A stretch of DNA of 64,000 nucleotides, taken from contig JAADGJ010000028.1 in the NCBI GenBank assembly GCA_013152435.1, forward strand, positions 22,904 to 86,903, written 5' to 3'. This DNA comes from Chloroflexota bacterium. Its GTDB lineage: Bacteria > Chloroflexota > Anaerolineae > DUEN01. The translations under genes and the position numbers were made by a program. The notes under the pieces are model-generated. The model was not told where the DNA came from, made no database searches, and saw nothing but the letters and a program-made list of their open reading frames with translations. The stretch's first letter is position 1; every line of letters begins with the position of its first letter. Below are positions 10,761-19,917 of this stretch, piece after piece.

Positions 10761-11015
10761 ATGCACATACCGATACCGCCCGCATGGGTGCTGGGCTTCC
10801 TGATCGCCAGCCTATACGGGACCGCCTTCCACATCTGGCGGGGCGAGTCCCTGCAAGATCTATCCCGCTTCCTCATCGCCGCATGGATCGGCTTTGGCCT
10901 GGCACAATGGGGTAGCTACCTCGCCGATCTGATGCTGGTACGCATCGGGCAACTGGACATCGCAAGCGCCACGCTGGGAGCATGGTTGGCCTTATTCATT
11001 GCTCGTCGTCTATAA
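10761..11015 (+). CDS. Small hydrophobic membrane protein, unknown function
   Basis: An 84-residue protein begins 3 bp after the mnmA stop, so it is probably translated from the same mRNA. It has two or three hydrophobic segments (about residues 8-22, 36-52 and 64-80) with few charged residues between them. I do not recognise a family. The last codons overlap the promoter used by the next gene. Confidence 0.65.
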   Translation: MHIPIPPAWVLGFLIASLYGTAFHIWRGESLQDLSRFLIAAWIGFGLAQWGSYLADLMLVRIGQLDIASATLGAWLALFIARRL

Positions 11016-11027
11016 ATGTGATACAAT
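10999..11027 (+). promoter_or_regulatory. Internal promoter before the DUF948-like gene
   Basis: TTGCTC (10999-11004), a 17-bp spacer and TACAAT (11022-11027), partly inside the preceding ORF. Confidence 0.45.
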
Positions 11028-11051
11028 CGGCACAGGAGGTGCCACACTCCC

Positions 11052-11456
11052 ATGAACGGCGAGACACGACAGGGCATCCGCAAATGGCAGATCGGCCTGA
11101 TCGCAGCGATCATCCTGGCCCTCATCGGGCTTGCGATCTACGCGCTGGCCGTCAAGCCGGTACGCGCCCAGGTGGTGCGTGATCTCTTCATCATCTTCAT
11201 CTCGATCGAAGTGCTGGCTGTGGGGGTGCTCCTGAGCATCCTCATCTGGCAGATCTACCAGCTGATTCGCACGCTGCAAGAAGAGGTATTACCTATCCTG
11301 CGATCCACCCAGGATGCGGCCGATACGGTGAAGGAGACCGCCTCCTTCGTCAGTGAGCGCGTCGTATCTCCCATCGCCAAGGCCTCCGGGTACATCGCCG
11401 GGCTACGAGAGGCCGCAGCCACGCTGGCCGGCCGGTCGCGAGATGGGGATCGCTAA
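11052..11456 (+). CDS. Membrane-anchored DUF948-like protein
   Basis: The 134-residue protein follows the ribosome site AGGAGGT. It has two transmembrane helices (about residues 13-34 and 44-66) and then an amphipathic, coiled-coil-prone tail (LIRTLQEEVLPILRSTQDAA and following). This layout resembles DUF948-type general stress membrane proteins of Gram-positives, and the next gene is a YtxH-type protein, a frequent companion of DUF948 proteins. The function is unknown. Confidence 0.65.
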   Translation: MNGETRQGIRKWQIGLIAAIILALIGLAIYALAVKPVRAQVVRDLFIIFISIEVLAVGVLLSILIWQIYQLIRTLQEEVLPILRSTQDAADTVKETASFVSERVVSPIAKASGYIAGLREAAATLAGRSRDGDR

Positions 11457-11567
11457 AGCGGCGAAAGGACCGACATCCTTGGCAAGGCGAAGGCCGAGCC
11501 TGATGGCCGGCGATACGGAGGCCATTCCGCTTTGCTGAGCATCTCGGACGCGTGAGGAGGGAGCGTT

Positions 11568-12035
11568 ATGGACGAGCGAAGGAACAACGGTGGTGGGTCC
11601 TTCTTCTGGGGATTTATCCTGGGCGCTTTGAGCGGCTTCGTATCCGCTCTGTTCCTGGCGCCCCGGTCGGGACACGAATTGCGTAGGGAGATCGTGGAGC
11701 GAGGACAGGACCTGAAGGAGCGTGCCGACGAAGCACGCCAGAGAGCGGAGGAGATCATCGCCGAGGCTCGAGAGCGCAGCGATGAGATCGTCGCTGAGGC
11801 GCGCCAGCGGGCGGAGGAGATTCTCGCCGAAGCCCAACGGAAAGCGGAGCCGATCCTGGAGGAAGCCCGCACAAAGGCGGAGCCGATCCTGAAGGAGGCG
11901 GAACAGCGGGCGGAGGAGATCGTCGCCGAGGCACGCAGGCAGGCGGAGGAGATCATCGCCGAGGCGCGCCGCAAAGCCGGCTCCGAGCCAGAGGAATCCT
12001 CCGAGTCGGAAGGGGAAGAGGACGCCGAGAGCTGA
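11568..12035 (+). CDS. YtxH-like protein with eleven-residue repeats
   Basis: The 155-residue protein has one N-terminal glycine-rich hydrophobic segment (residues 11-31) followed by APRSGHELRREI, typical of YtxH-family proteins. Residues about 59-137 form a run of 11-residue units of the pattern RAEEIIAEARE, predicted as a long amphipathic helix of apolipoprotein type, and the DNA shows matching tandem repetition. The C-terminal tail is Glu/Ser-rich. Its start follows GGAGGGAG. It is downstream of the DUF948-like gene and probably acts at the inner face of the membrane in envelope or stress physiology, which is inference. Confidence 0.75.
   Translation: MDERRNNGGGSFFWGFILGALSGFVSALFLAPRSGHELRREIVERGQDLKERADEARQRAEEIIAEARERSDEIVAEARQRAEEILAEAQRKAEPILEEARTKAEPILKEAEQRAEEIVAEARRQAEEIIAEARRKAGSEPEESSESEGEEDAES
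11742..11978 (+). repeat. In-frame 33-bp-type tandem repeat inside the YtxH-like gene
   Basis: Diverged units around GCGGAGGAGATC(A/G)TCGCCGAGGC encode the 11-residue helix repeat. About seven units are recognisable. Confidence 0.6.
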
Positions 12036-12065
12036 CCAGCGTCCTCCAATACCCGAGTCACCGAA

Positions 12066-12100
12066 AACGGGCGGGCCCATGGGGTCCGCCCGTTCGTTTT
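12066..12100. terminator. Bidirectional intrinsic terminator
   Basis: AACGGGCGG (12066-12074) pairs with CCGCCCGTT (12086-12094), followed by CGTTTT on the plus strand and TTTTCGG on the minus strand. It separates the convergent YtxH-like and nnr genes. Confidence 0.75.
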
Positions 12101-12121
12101 CCGACGTGAGCGCCGACGTTG

Positions 12122-13849
12122 CTATGCCCCCTCCCCCACCAACCGGCATATGGCTTCCGGCAACCGGGACAGCAGATCCCCCGCGACCATGCCCGTCTCG
12201 CCCAGATCCCGACGCGCCAGCTCGCCCGCCAGGCCGTGCAGATATCCTCCCAGGACCGCCGCATCAAAGGGGGTGAGGCCCTGCGCCAGCAGCCCGACGA
12301 TGGCGCCGGCCAGCACGTCCCCCGTGCCGCCGGTCGCCAACCCCGGGTTCGCAAAGGGGAGGATCCTTACCTGCCCCTCCGGCGCAGCAACGATGGTATA
12401 CGCCCCTTTCAATAGGACCACCTGCCCCCACTCCCGGGCACAAGAACGGGCGACCCCCAGCCGATCCGCGTTCACCTCCCGAGTGCCCGTCCGGCAGAGG
12501 CGGGCCATCTCCCCCGGATGCGGCGTGAGGACGCAGTTGGGGGGCAGGCTATCCGCCCAATGCTCCAGCTTCGCCAAGGCGTTTAGCGCGTCGGCGTCCA
12601 CGACGGTGGGCGGCAACGCCGGCCGGCCACCCGTCTCCTCTTCCTCCTCATGGGGCAGGAAGCCGAGGTGGCCACGGCCTCGCCGCACCGCCCGGCCGCC
12701 CAACAGGAACTCCTGGACGAACGTGACCGTCTCCTTCTCCTGGCTAAGCCCCGGCCCGATGAGGAGCGACCGATAGCCGTCGATCTGCTCATCCAGTACC
12801 CGGCAGGCATCCGGAGCGATCACGCCCATATCCTGGGGCAGCACCAACCAGGTGGTCTCGTGCAGAGCGGACGCCAGAACCGGATGCAGGGAGCGGGGGA
12901 CGGCCATGGTCACCAGACCCGCCCCCACCCGGGTGGCCGCCGCGCCCGCCAGATACGCCGCCCCGACATAGTTCACCGACCCGGCCACCACCAACGCCCG
13001 ACCAAACGTACCCTTGTGCGCGTTGAGCGGCCGCTCCGGGAACAGCGCACGCATCGCCTCGGGCGTCGCCAGCTCCACCTGCACATCATCCGCCAGCTCC
13101 GGCGGCGTGCCGATATCGGCCACCAGCAAGCGCCCCAGAGCGCCCGCCCCCGGGAACAGGAAGTGGCCTACCTTAGGATACGCGAAGGTCACCGTAACAT
13201 CGGCGGCAAGGGCGGTCGGATCCAGCTCGCCGGTGTCGCAATTCAGGCCGCTGGGACAATCCACCGCCACGATCTCCGGCTGCGGCGGCGAGGACGCCGC
13301 CTCCCCCCCAGCCGCAGGCGGGATGGCAAGGGCGGGAACGATGGACATCTCTTCCTCCGAGGCGGCCCTTCCGGACTGCGCCCGTCGCCCATGCACGACC
13401 CGCTGGGCCAGCTCCAAGACCGATTTGATCGGATCACGCAGCGGCGCTGTGACCCCGGTGCCCAGCAAGGCGTCCACGATGACGCCGGCCTCGGAGAGCC
13501 AGGCCCGCAGCCGGGCGTGGTCGGCATCGTCCACCTCGTCCCGCACCTCAACGCCGGCCCGGATCGCCCGTTCCCGGTTCTCATCTCCATCGGGTTTCCG
13601 CTTCACGCAGTAAGCGCGCACGGAGTATCCCCACTGGGCCAGGTTCCGGGCGGCCACCAGGCCATCCCCGCCGTTGTTCCCCGGCCCGCACAACACCAGG
13701 ATCGGGGCGGACCGGGACCACGTCGTCTCCTCCCGAACGGCCTCGGCCACCGCACGGCCGGCGTTCTCCATCATCTGCGCATAGGAGAGGCCCCTCGCAT
13801 CGGCCTCCCGCTCAATCCGGCGCATCTCCTCCGTCGTGACGATCTTCAT
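12122..13849 (-). CDS. nnr: Bifunctional NAD(P)H-hydrate epimerase / ADP-dependent dehydratase
   Basis: The protein has 575 residues from ATG 13849 (KIVTTEEMRRIEREA); an adjacent ATG at 13852 is equally possible behind GAGGGGTGGG. The N-terminal YjeF_N domain (about 1-240) shows LCGPGNNGGDGLVAARN and VDALLGTG. The C-terminal ribokinase-like dehydratase (about 265-575) shows HKGTFGRALVVAGS, VLTPHPGEMARL and the catalytic NPGLATGGTGDVLAG. It repairs hydrated NADH/NADPH. An Ala/Gly/Pro-rich insertion of about 40 residues lies before VAVDCPSGLNCDTG and a Glu-rich one before VVDADALNAL, making it longer than the usual 500 residues. Confidence 0.93.
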   Translation of the reverse strand: MKIVTTEEMRRIEREADARGLSYAQMMENAGRAVAEAVREETTWSRSAPILVLCGPGNNGGDGLVAARNLAQWGYSVRAYCVKRKPDGDENRERAIRAGVEVRDEVDDADHARLRAWLSEAGVIVDALLGTGVTAPLRDPIKSVLELAQRVVHGRRAQSGRAASEEEMSIVPALAIPPAAGGEAASSPPQPEIVAVDCPSGLNCDTGELDPTALAADVTVTFAYPKVGHFLFPGAGALGRLLVADIGTPPELADDVQVELATPEAMRALFPERPLNAHKGTFGRALVVAGSVNYVGAAYLAGAAATRVGAGLVTMAVPRSLHPVLASALHETTWLVLPQDMGVIAPDACRVLDEQIDGYRSLLIGPGLSQEKETVTFVQEFLLGGRAVRRGRGHLGFLPHEEEEETGGRPALPPTVVDADALNALAKLEHWADSLPPNCVLTPHPGEMARLCRTGTREVNADRLGVARSCAREWGQVVLLKGAYTIVAAPEGQVRILPFANPGLATGGTGDVLAGAIVGLLAQGLTPFDAAVLGGYLHGLAGELARRDLGETGMVAGDLLSRLPEAICRLVGEGA

Positions 13850-14145
13850 CATCCCACCCCTCAAGCTGCCAGCGTCATGAATTATGTCAACACGATATTC
13901 GCAAATGGGCCCAGCCGGGCTACGCCCGAGTATACCACCCACCGGCAGGGTAAGGAAATTCAGGGGACGAGCGCCAGGTGGTGCATCCCTCCTGCCCCCC
14001 AAATCAGGCCGGGAAAGGGCAGGTGCAAATTTGGACACGCCGCTGAGGGCAGTCTCCCTCATGGGTGTTGCCGGGGCAGGGACGATTCATGAATCGCCCC
14101 TGCCCACAGGTAGGTGGCGGCAGATCAATTCCCCGCCTGGGAAAA

Positions 14146-14202
14146 AGCCCACGGGAGGCGCCATTCATGTAGCGCTGCTCACAAAATGGTCTCCCGTGGG
14201 CT
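14146..14202 (-). terminator. Long hairpin with U-tract on the minus strand
   Basis: AGCCCACGGGAG (14146-14157) is a perfect 12-bp inverted repeat of CTCCCGTGGGCT (14191-14202), with an inner CCATT/AATGG pairing. On the minus strand it is followed by CTTTTTCCC, the form of an intrinsic terminator, although it lies upstream of both flanking genes. Confidence 0.5.
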
Positions 14203-14247
14203 CACCAACATTAGACAGGGAGACCACCCCGCCGAGCAAGGGAGTGC

Positions 14248-14276
14248 TGGCGAAATCGCTCCCGTAGCGGTATAAT
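14248..14276 (+). promoter_or_regulatory. Promoter of the YfhO-like gene
   Basis: A perfect TATAAT (14271-14276) with a weak TGGCGA -35 (14248-14253) at 17 bp. The same GCGGTATAAT context occurs before the PPK2 gene at 43311-43320. Confidence 0.5.
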
Positions 14277-14331
14277 GTGGTCGCATGCAGCCGCTTGCAA
14301 GCGCACATCAACGCCTGCCTCGGAGAACGTC

Positions 14332-16680
14332 ATGATCCTGCTGATCCTCGTCATCATCTGGCTACTGCTATGGGGATTGACCCGCCGGCTGGAAGCCCTC
14401 GGGCATCTCCCCCTCGGCACCAGATGGGACGTGGCCGCAGCAGGATTCCTCGGGCTGGCGGTGGTCGGGTTCTTCTGGCGCATCGTCTCCGGGCAGGCCT
14501 ATATGCCCGCCGACGGCGGCGATCTGGCCTCGTTCCTGTATCCCATGTACCACTTCGCCGCACGAACGCTGCGATCCGGTCATCTCCCCCTCTGGAACCC
14601 CCACCTCTACAGCGGCAGCCCTTTCGCCGCCGATCCGCAGAGCGGCTTCCTTTACCCCCTCCACCTGGTGGTTTTCCTCCTGGCCCCCCAAATCACCTAC
14701 ACGATCATGGAGGGGCTCAGCCTCTTCCACTTCTGGTGGATGGGATTGGGAACATACCTCTTCCTCCGGGAGCTGCCTCGAGGCCGACGGCTCAGCCGCT
14801 GGGCAGCGCTGGCCGGCGCCCTGGCCGTCACCTTCAGCGACCCCATGCTGGTGCACTTCGGGAATCTGAACCTGATCGCCGTGGGCAGCTGGCTACCGTG
14901 GACGCTATGGGCGTTCCGTCGAAGCGAGACTGAAAGGGGATGGCGCTGGGCCCTCGTCGCCGGGCTGCTCCTGGGCATCGGGACGCTGGCCGGACATCCC
15001 CAGATGACGCTGTTCATCGGACTGACGCTGGCGTTGGACACGGCGATCAGGCTGCTGCTGATGCCACGCTGGGATCCGCCGGCCGCCCTGCAAGCGGTCG
15101 GGCGGCTGGCGATCGTGGCGTTGGTCGGCGGGCTCATCGCCGCGCCGGTGTTGCTGCCCGCCTGGGAGCTCACCCGATACACAGCCCGTGCGAAGTGGGA
15201 CTACACGCAAACCGTGGGGTTCTCCCTCAGCCCGGCGCAATTCATCGGGTGGGTCATGCCCGGCTTCTTCGGGCGCGGCCCCCAATTCCATTGGGGGCCG
15301 TGGGATCGAGTCGAGATCGGGTATCTGGGCATCCTGCCGCTGGTGCTGGCCGCCCTGGCCGTTGAGGCGCGGCGCGACCGCATCACGTGGCGGCTCCTGG
15401 GGCTGGCCATCGGATCGTTCGTGATCGCCCTGGGCATCTACGCGCTGCCCCACGGCTGGCTGACCTGGGTCGTGCCCGGCTTCGCACAGCTCAGGGCCCC
15501 TGCGCGCATGCTACTGGTCACGGACCTGGCACTGGCCGGGCTGGCGGCGCTGGGGATAGACACCTTGCTACGCGAAGGAAACAAGGTCCGAGAGCGGATG
15601 CGCTGGACATGGCGGGGAACCTGGGCGCTGGCCGGCGGGCTTGGGCTGTTCGCGCTGGGCCTTTACCTGGCGCTCATCACGAAGCAGGACGCCGACCCCG
15701 GTGTCGTCCTTCACATCGCCGTAGCCCTCATCTCGGCCATGCTCAGCCTGGGATTCGCCATCGCCTCCGGGATATGGCTGGCCGCCTGGCGCCCCCGCAT
15801 CGCCAGGCGCACCACATTGGCCTGGATCGCCCTGGCGATCATCCTGCTGGACCTGGGCAGCGGCGCCTACAACGACCTCAGCGGACAGGAGCCCACCCGA
15901 GGGTTCGACCACCCCGCCCTGGTGGCGTTCCTGCGCTCCCAACCCGGCCCAACCCGGATCGACGCTCGCACGGGGATCCTGGACCTGTGGCAACCCAGCG
16001 CAGCGCTGGTGCACGGCCTGGACGACGTATGGGGCACCGTGAACCCGCTGATGCTGACAGATTACCAGCGATACTGGGAGAACATGGGCGGCCGCTCCAG
16101 CCGTCTGTACGACTTACTGAACGCCGGGTACGTGATCGCCCGCAAGGACGTCGTCCTGGACTGGGAGAAGTTTGAGCTCGCCTTCGACGGCGATCCGGCG
16201 CTGAACGTGTATCGCAATCGGTCGCCGCTGCCACGCGCCTGGGTGGTGTACCAGGCCGCCGCCGTCCCGGATCATGAGCAAGCCTGGCAGGCCATTCACG
16301 CCCCCACCTTCGACCCCACGCGAGAGGTGATCGTGGAGGGAGGCAGCTCGTTGTCGTCCCCCGGAGGGGACATGACAGCAGCCACGTGGAGCCCGGAGGG
16401 CCCCAACCGGGTGCGCATCACGGCGGATCTGGCGGCGCCGGGCTACCTGGTGATCAGCCAGACCTGGTACCCGGGATGGCAGGCCCGGCTGGAGACGGGC
16501 GAGCGGGTGCCGGTGTTGCGGGCCAACTACATCTTCCAGGCGATCCCGTTGCCCGCCGGGCGGCACGAGGTGACGCTCACGTACCGGCCCCGGCTCTGGT
16601 GGGTGGGAGTAGGCCTGGGGTTGCTCACGTGGATAGGCGCCCTGGGCACGCTATGGGCCACACGAAACCAAGGGCGATGA
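14332..16680 (+). CDS. YfhO-like multi-spanning membrane protein (putative GT-C glycosyltransferase)
   Basis: The 782-residue protein starts at ATG 14332 (ILLILVIIWLLLWGL); an earlier start at 14275 lies on the -10 element. It has an N-terminal membrane anchor, then about 10-12 transmembrane helices to about residue 520, a periplasmic domain of about 240 residues and a last helix at the C-terminus. PMYHFAARTLRSGHLPLWNP and SGSPFAADPQSG in the first loop are typical of the YfhO/GT-C superfamily, which transfers sugars from polyprenyl-phosphate donors outside the membrane. A donor-making UbiA protein is encoded nearby. The acceptor is unknown. Confidence 0.8.
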   Translation: MILLILVIIWLLLWGLTRRLEALGHLPLGTRWDVAAAGFLGLAVVGFFWRIVSGQAYMPADGGDLASFLYPMYHFAARTLRSGHLPLWNPHLYSGSPFAADPQSGFLYPLHLVVFLLAPQITYTIMEGLSLFHFWWMGLGTYLFLRELPRGRRLSRWAALAGALAVTFSDPMLVHFGNLNLIAVGSWLPWTLWAFRRSETERGWRWALVAGLLLGIGTLAGHPQMTLFIGLTLALDTAIRLLLMPRWDPPAALQAVGRLAIVALVGGLIAAPVLLPAWELTRYTARAKWDYTQTVGFSLSPAQFIGWVMPGFFGRGPQFHWGPWDRVEIGYLGILPLVLAALAVEARRDRITWRLLGLAIGSFVIALGIYALPHGWLTWVVPGFAQLRAPARMLLVTDLALAGLAALGIDTLLREGNKVRERMRWTWRGTWALAGGLGLFALGLYLALITKQDADPGVVLHIAVALISAMLSLGFAIASGIWLAAWRPRIARRTTLAWIALAIILLDLGSGAYNDLSGQEPTRGFDHPALVAFLRSQPGPTRIDARTGILDLWQPSAALVHGLDDVWGTVNPLMLTDYQRYWENMGGRSSRLYDLLNAGYVIARKDVVLDWEKFELAFDGDPALNVYRNRSPLPRAWVVYQAAAVPDHEQAWQAIHAPTFDPTREVIVEGGSSLSSPGGDMTAATWSPEGPNRVRITADLAAPGYLVISQTWYPGWQARLETGERVPVLRANYIFQAIPLPAGRHEVTLTYRPRLWWVGVGLGLLTWIGALGTLWATRNQGR

Positions 16681-16752
16681 GGGATCCCTCGCCTGACAGC
16701 CGACGACCCGCAAGCCCTGCGGAGGGCTCGCCCCTTTCGTCATCGCCTCGTT

Positions 16753-16781
16753 TTGGTCCCCCTCACAGATTATGGTACAAT
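16753..16781 (+). promoter_or_regulatory. Promoter of the PHP-AlbA gene
   Basis: TTGGTC (16753-16758), a 17-bp spacer and TACAAT (16776-16781). The predicted leader of about 170 nt contains two strong inverted repeats and a possible 18-codon ORF. Confidence 0.5.
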
Positions 16782-16848
16782 GATGTTGCTTATTGTAAGC
16801 AGTCTGAATTTCCCCCATTCGATCGTCGGGTGGGGCCCCGTCGGGATT

Positions 16849-16915
16849 GGTCGCTCCCGGCGGAGGAAAAGAATTGAGCGACCCATTGGCCGGCCTTGAT
16901 GCGACCACGGCCGGC
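16849..16915 (+). promoter_or_regulatory. Structured 5' leader: two inverted repeats around a ribosome-site-like sequence
   Basis: GGTCGCTC (16849-16856) pairs with GAGCGACC (16876-16883), with GGAGGAAAAG in its loop. GCCGGCC (16889-16895) pairs with GGCCGGC (16909-16915). Both are perfect and lie in the untranslated leader of the PHP-AlbA gene. Confidence 0.4.
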
Positions 16916-16930
16916 GTATTGGTATCCTAA
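16874..16930 (+). CDS. Possible 18-codon leader ORF
   Basis: A TTG start at 16874 follows GGAGGAAAAGAA, and the frame (SDPLAGLDATTAGVLVS) ends at TAA 16928-16930, 27 bp before the GTG of the PHP-AlbA gene. It overlaps both inverted repeats of the leader. Evidence is only the good ribosome site and position, so this is a tentative call. Confidence 0.22.
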   Translation: MSDPLAGLDATTAGVLVS

Positions 16931-16957
16931 AGCATATTGAGGAGTATTGGGTATTTC

Positions 16958-18700
16958 GTGAGTAAGAGTAGCAATAGACATCGCAAGGGAAGACGTACCT
17001 GGCGGCGGATGGACCTACATCTGCATTCTCCAGCCTCCGCCGATTGGGCCGAGCCCGACGTCACATTTCTTGATTGGCTGTACAAAGCCGAGATGCGAGG
17101 GCTCGACATCGTTGCCATCACCGACCATAACACCGTAGCAGGCGTCGCCCGGCTGCGTGAGGAGATCAAGCGGCTGACCTGGCTGGAACAACAGAAGCGG
17201 CTACGTCCACAGGAGAGAAGGGCGCTGGACGAATATCGCCGCCTGGGCGACAAACTGCTGATCCTGCCGGGATTTGAGTTCACAGCCACCTTTGGGTTCC
17301 ACATCCTGGGTATCTTTCCCCCGGAAACCCCGGTCCGTGAGCTAGAGTATCTCCTACTGAAGCTCAACGTCCCGCCTGACAAGCTGGACGAGGGCTCCAC
17401 AGAGGTGGGGCCCACGACGGACGTGCTGACCGCCTATCGGCTGATCCACGAGGCCGGCGGGCTGGTGATCGCGGCCCATGCCAATTCGGCAAATGGAGTG
17501 GCCATGCGAGACTTCCCATTCGGCGGCCAGACCAAGATCGCCTACACGCAAGACCCACACCTGCACGCGCTGGAGGTGACGGACCTGGAGAGCCGCAGCC
17601 GGCGGGCCACCGCCCGCTTCTTCGACGGCTCCAAGCCCGAATATCCCAGGCGCATGCATTGCATCCAGGGCTCCGATGCCCACCGGCTGAATCGGGACCT
17701 CAAGGACAGACACCAGCTGGGGATCGGCGATCGCGTCACCGAGATCCTGCTGCCCGAGGTCAGCTTCAAGGCCATCAAGGCGGTCTTTGAGGGCAACGAT
17801 TTCGCCCGGACCCGGCCCTATCGCCCCACCCGGGAGCCCTACGACCACGTCCTGGCCGCCCGTGAGCAGGGGCCGAACATCGTCCAGTCGTTCCACGAGA
17901 ACCTGACCCGCAAGGGCGGTCGGCTGCACGCCGTGCTGGCCGATGTTGTGGCCTTTGCCAACGCCCAGGGCGGCACCATCTACATCGGCGTCAGCGGGAC
18001 GCGCAAGGGGCTGCCCTCCGGGGTGGACAAGCCGGAGGAGGCCATCACCCTGCTCAAGCAGGAGATCCAGCGCAAGGTCACCCCGCCGCTGGACGTGACG
18101 GTGGACGTCATGGAGAGCCAGGGGCGCCCGGTCGTGCGGGTCGTCGTGCCCGAGGGCCAGGACAAGCCCTATTGCCTGGATCAGACGCACATCTACATCC
18201 GGCAGGAGAGCGAGACCAGCCTGGCGGTGCGTGACGAGATCATCGAGCTGGTGAAGCAGGCTCTACCCAAGCCGGAAATGCCCTCCGCCGCCAAGCCCGA
18301 GAAGCAAACCCAACAGGCGGAGCCTCCCGCCCGGACGGACCGCATGGAGCCCCCCAAGGTCGGTGTGCAGATCCTGGACACCGTGGAGCGGAAGGGGGTC
18401 CTCTACCACACGCTGAAGGACCTCCGCAACAACCAGGTCGTCCAAAATGTCACGCGAGCCTCGGCGCGGAAGCTGTGGAACTACGCCATCAGCCAGCACG
18501 AGTCCAACTCGCTCAACCCGCAGGACATCACCTGGCGGGGCAACATCGGGCTGTGGCGCCAGCAGAAGCGAGCGGGCAAGATTCGCTACGACCTGGTGCA
18601 ACGCATGCCCGATGGCTCGATTGAGGTGTACTACGGGGTCACCGAGGAGGGCATGGAGGGACCCTGGCGTCAGTTCCTGCCCGAGGAAGAGAGCGACTGA
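16958..18700 (+). CDS. PHP-domain / Schlafen AlbA_2-domain fusion protein
   Basis: The 580-residue protein is called from GTG 16958; alternatives are TTG 16937 and ATG 17009 (just before the conserved [12 protein letters not shown]). The N-terminal PHP phosphoesterase domain (about 17-290) has the metal ligands of HLH (21-23), ITDHNTV (54-60), AAHANS and SDAHRL. A second domain (about 305-435) with [20 protein letters not shown] and GTIYIGVSG is of the AlbA_2 nucleic-acid-binding type found in Schlafen-like proteins. A third region (about 470-580) is unrecognised. A PHP nuclease/phosphatase joined to a DNA/RNA-binding module suggests a nucleic-acid role; regulation or defence are both possible. 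Confidence 0.75.
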   Translation: MSKSSNRHRKGRRTWRRMDLHLHSPASADWAEPDVTFLDWLYKAEMRGLDIVAITDHNTVAGVARLREEIKRLTWLEQQKRLRPQERRALDEYRRLGDKLLILPGFEFTATFGFHILGIFPPETPVRELEYLLLKLNVPPDKLDEGSTEVGPTTDVLTAYRLIHEAGGLVIAAHANSANGVAMRDFPFGGQTKIAYTQDPHLHALEVTDLESRSRRATARFFDGSKPEYPRRMHCIQGSDAHRLNRDLKDRHQLGIGDRVTEILLPEVSFKAIKAVFEGNDFARTRPYRPTREPYDHVLAAREQGPNIVQSFHENLTRKGGRLHAVLADVVAFANAQGGTIYIGVSGTRKGLPSGVDKPEEAITLLKQEIQRKVTPPLDVTVDVMESQGRPVVRVVVPEGQDKPYCLDQTHIYIRQESETSLAVRDEIIELVKQALPKPEMPSAAKPEKQTQQAEPPARTDRMEPPKVGVQILDTVERKGVLYHTLKDLRNNQVVQNVTRASARKLWNYAISQHESNSLNPQDITWRGNIGLWRQQKRAGKIRYDLVQRMPDGSIEVYYGVTEEGMEGPWRQFLPEEESD

Positions 18701-18712
18701 TATCCGGATGGG

Positions 18713-19594
18713 TCAAAGCTGCGAGGGCACCACGTAGAGGACGATCACCACGGCTGCCCCCCACAGGAGCACGGAGAGCAAAAAGGGGATATCCCGCAGG
18801 ATGAGCTCGTCCGGCGCGCCGCCCAGGCCACGCACGTGGATCAGATACAGGTACCGGAACATCCCGTACAACACGAAGGGAACGGTCAGCATCATCAGAT
18901 GATTGGGCGGCAGGTTGGGGGCGGAAAAGGTATACAGCGAATAGGCGATAATGGTGGTGCTGGTCACCAGCGAGATGAGCTGATCCAGGAAGGGCACCGT
19001 GTAGTGGTCCAGGATGGCACGATGCGCGCCGGCGTTCTCCGCCAACAAGGTGATCTCATGGCGTCGCTTGCCCAGAGCCACGAAGAGCGCCAACAGCGTC
19101 GTGCAGACATAGAGCCAGGGCGAGAAGCGAGCGACCTGCACGACCACGACGCCGGCCACCACCCGCAGGACGAAGCCCGCCGCGACGCTCATCACATCGA
19201 TGATGACGATGTGCTTGAGATAGAATGAGTACGCCAGGTTCAGCAACAGGTAGGAGAGGACCACCCACCCCAGCGCCATCCTCGTCGCGAACGCACCGCT
19301 CAGCCCGATGACCGCTAATACCACGGCCCCGACGACCGCGACGCGGGGGGAAAGCTCACCGGATGCCAGGGGGCGACGCCGCTTGTCCGGGTGCGCCCGA
19401 TCCTTTTCGATATCGGCCAGGTCGTTGATAATATAGACGGCGCTGCTGAGCAGGCAGAACCAGACGAAGGCCGCCAGAGTGTGCAGGAGCGCTGGCACCT
19501 GCGTCAGCTTGCCGTCAAAGATCAGCGCGGCAAAGACGAAGGCGTTCTTCGTCCATTGCCGCGGCCGCATGGTCTTCAACAACGCTCGAGCCAA
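18713..19594 (-). CDS. UbiA-family prenyltransferase (decaprenyl-phosphate phosphoribosyltransferase-like)
   Basis: The 293-residue integral membrane protein has eight or nine hydrophobic helices. The first aspartate motif, [22 protein letters not shown], occurs at about residues 55-76 and the start [15 protein letters not shown] is characteristic of the DPPR-synthase branch (Rv3806c type), which joins phosphoribosyl diphosphate to a polyprenyl phosphate. Such products donate arabinose-like sugars for surface glycans, consistent with the YfhO-like protein nearby. It is convergent with the PHP-AlbA gene, with only 12 bp between the stops. Confidence 0.85.
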   Translation of the reverse strand: MARALLKTMRPRQWTKNAFVFAALIFDGKLTQVPALLHTLAAFVWFCLLSSAVYIINDLADIEKDRAHPDKRRRPLASGELSPRVAVVGAVVLAVIGLSGAFATRMALGWVVLSYLLLNLAYSFYLKHIVIIDVMSVAAGFVLRVVAGVVVVQVARFSPWLYVCTTLLALFVALGKRRHEITLLAENAGAHRAILDHYTVPFLDQLISLVTSTTIIAYSLYTFSAPNLPPNHLMMLTVPFVLYGMFRYLYLIHVRGLGGAPDELILRDIPFLLSVLLWGAAVVIVLYVVPSQL

Positions 19595-19917
19595 ATCGAT
19601 CGTTCTCCCTTCCCGAACCCATCAGACAGCCGGACGTGGCGGGGCGATGGGCACCCTGCTGGCGCATGTGTCCCAGGCACGGCACCCCCATCGAAAAGGA
19701 TGCACCTCTCACCCGTGCCCTTCCGCCTGGCCCCCGGAAATTTCAGGAGCGAATTCTACGCTACACTCGCGTGATCGTCAACTTCCAGGCGCGTGAAAAG
19801 GCGGGGTGCCACCTGGCCAGCGGCCTTGATGATGGCGGGCTAGAGCGTTGCCCTGCATGTCGACGGCCCGTCTGGGCCACCCCAGGGATGCAACCGCACG
19901 GCAAAAGACGAGAGGAG
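19595..19917. other. Divergent intergenic region, no gene seen
   Basis: This 323-bp gap separates the divergent UbiA and TlyA genes. It has open frames only as extensions of the tlyA frame, without ribosome sites. No clear terminator or repeat was noticed; promoters for both directions must lie here but I could not pick convincing boxes. Confidence 0.5.

Larger units (their letters stand above)
13850..14331. repeat. Divergent intergenic region rich in inverted repeats
   Basis: This 482-bp gap has no convincing gene. It contains the repeat-family module CAGGCCGGGAAAGG (14005-14018), an inverted repeat GGGCAGGG...CCCTGCCC enclosing CGATTCATGAATCG (14074-14105), a long hairpin at 14146-14202 and the yfhO-type gene promoter at 14248-14276. 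Confidence 0.6.

Noticed and set aside
16681..16740. Strong terminator after the YfhO-like gene
   Set aside because: AGCCCT/AGGGCT forms a short hairpin (about 16712-16728) but no U-tract follows closely, so it was not listed as a terminator.
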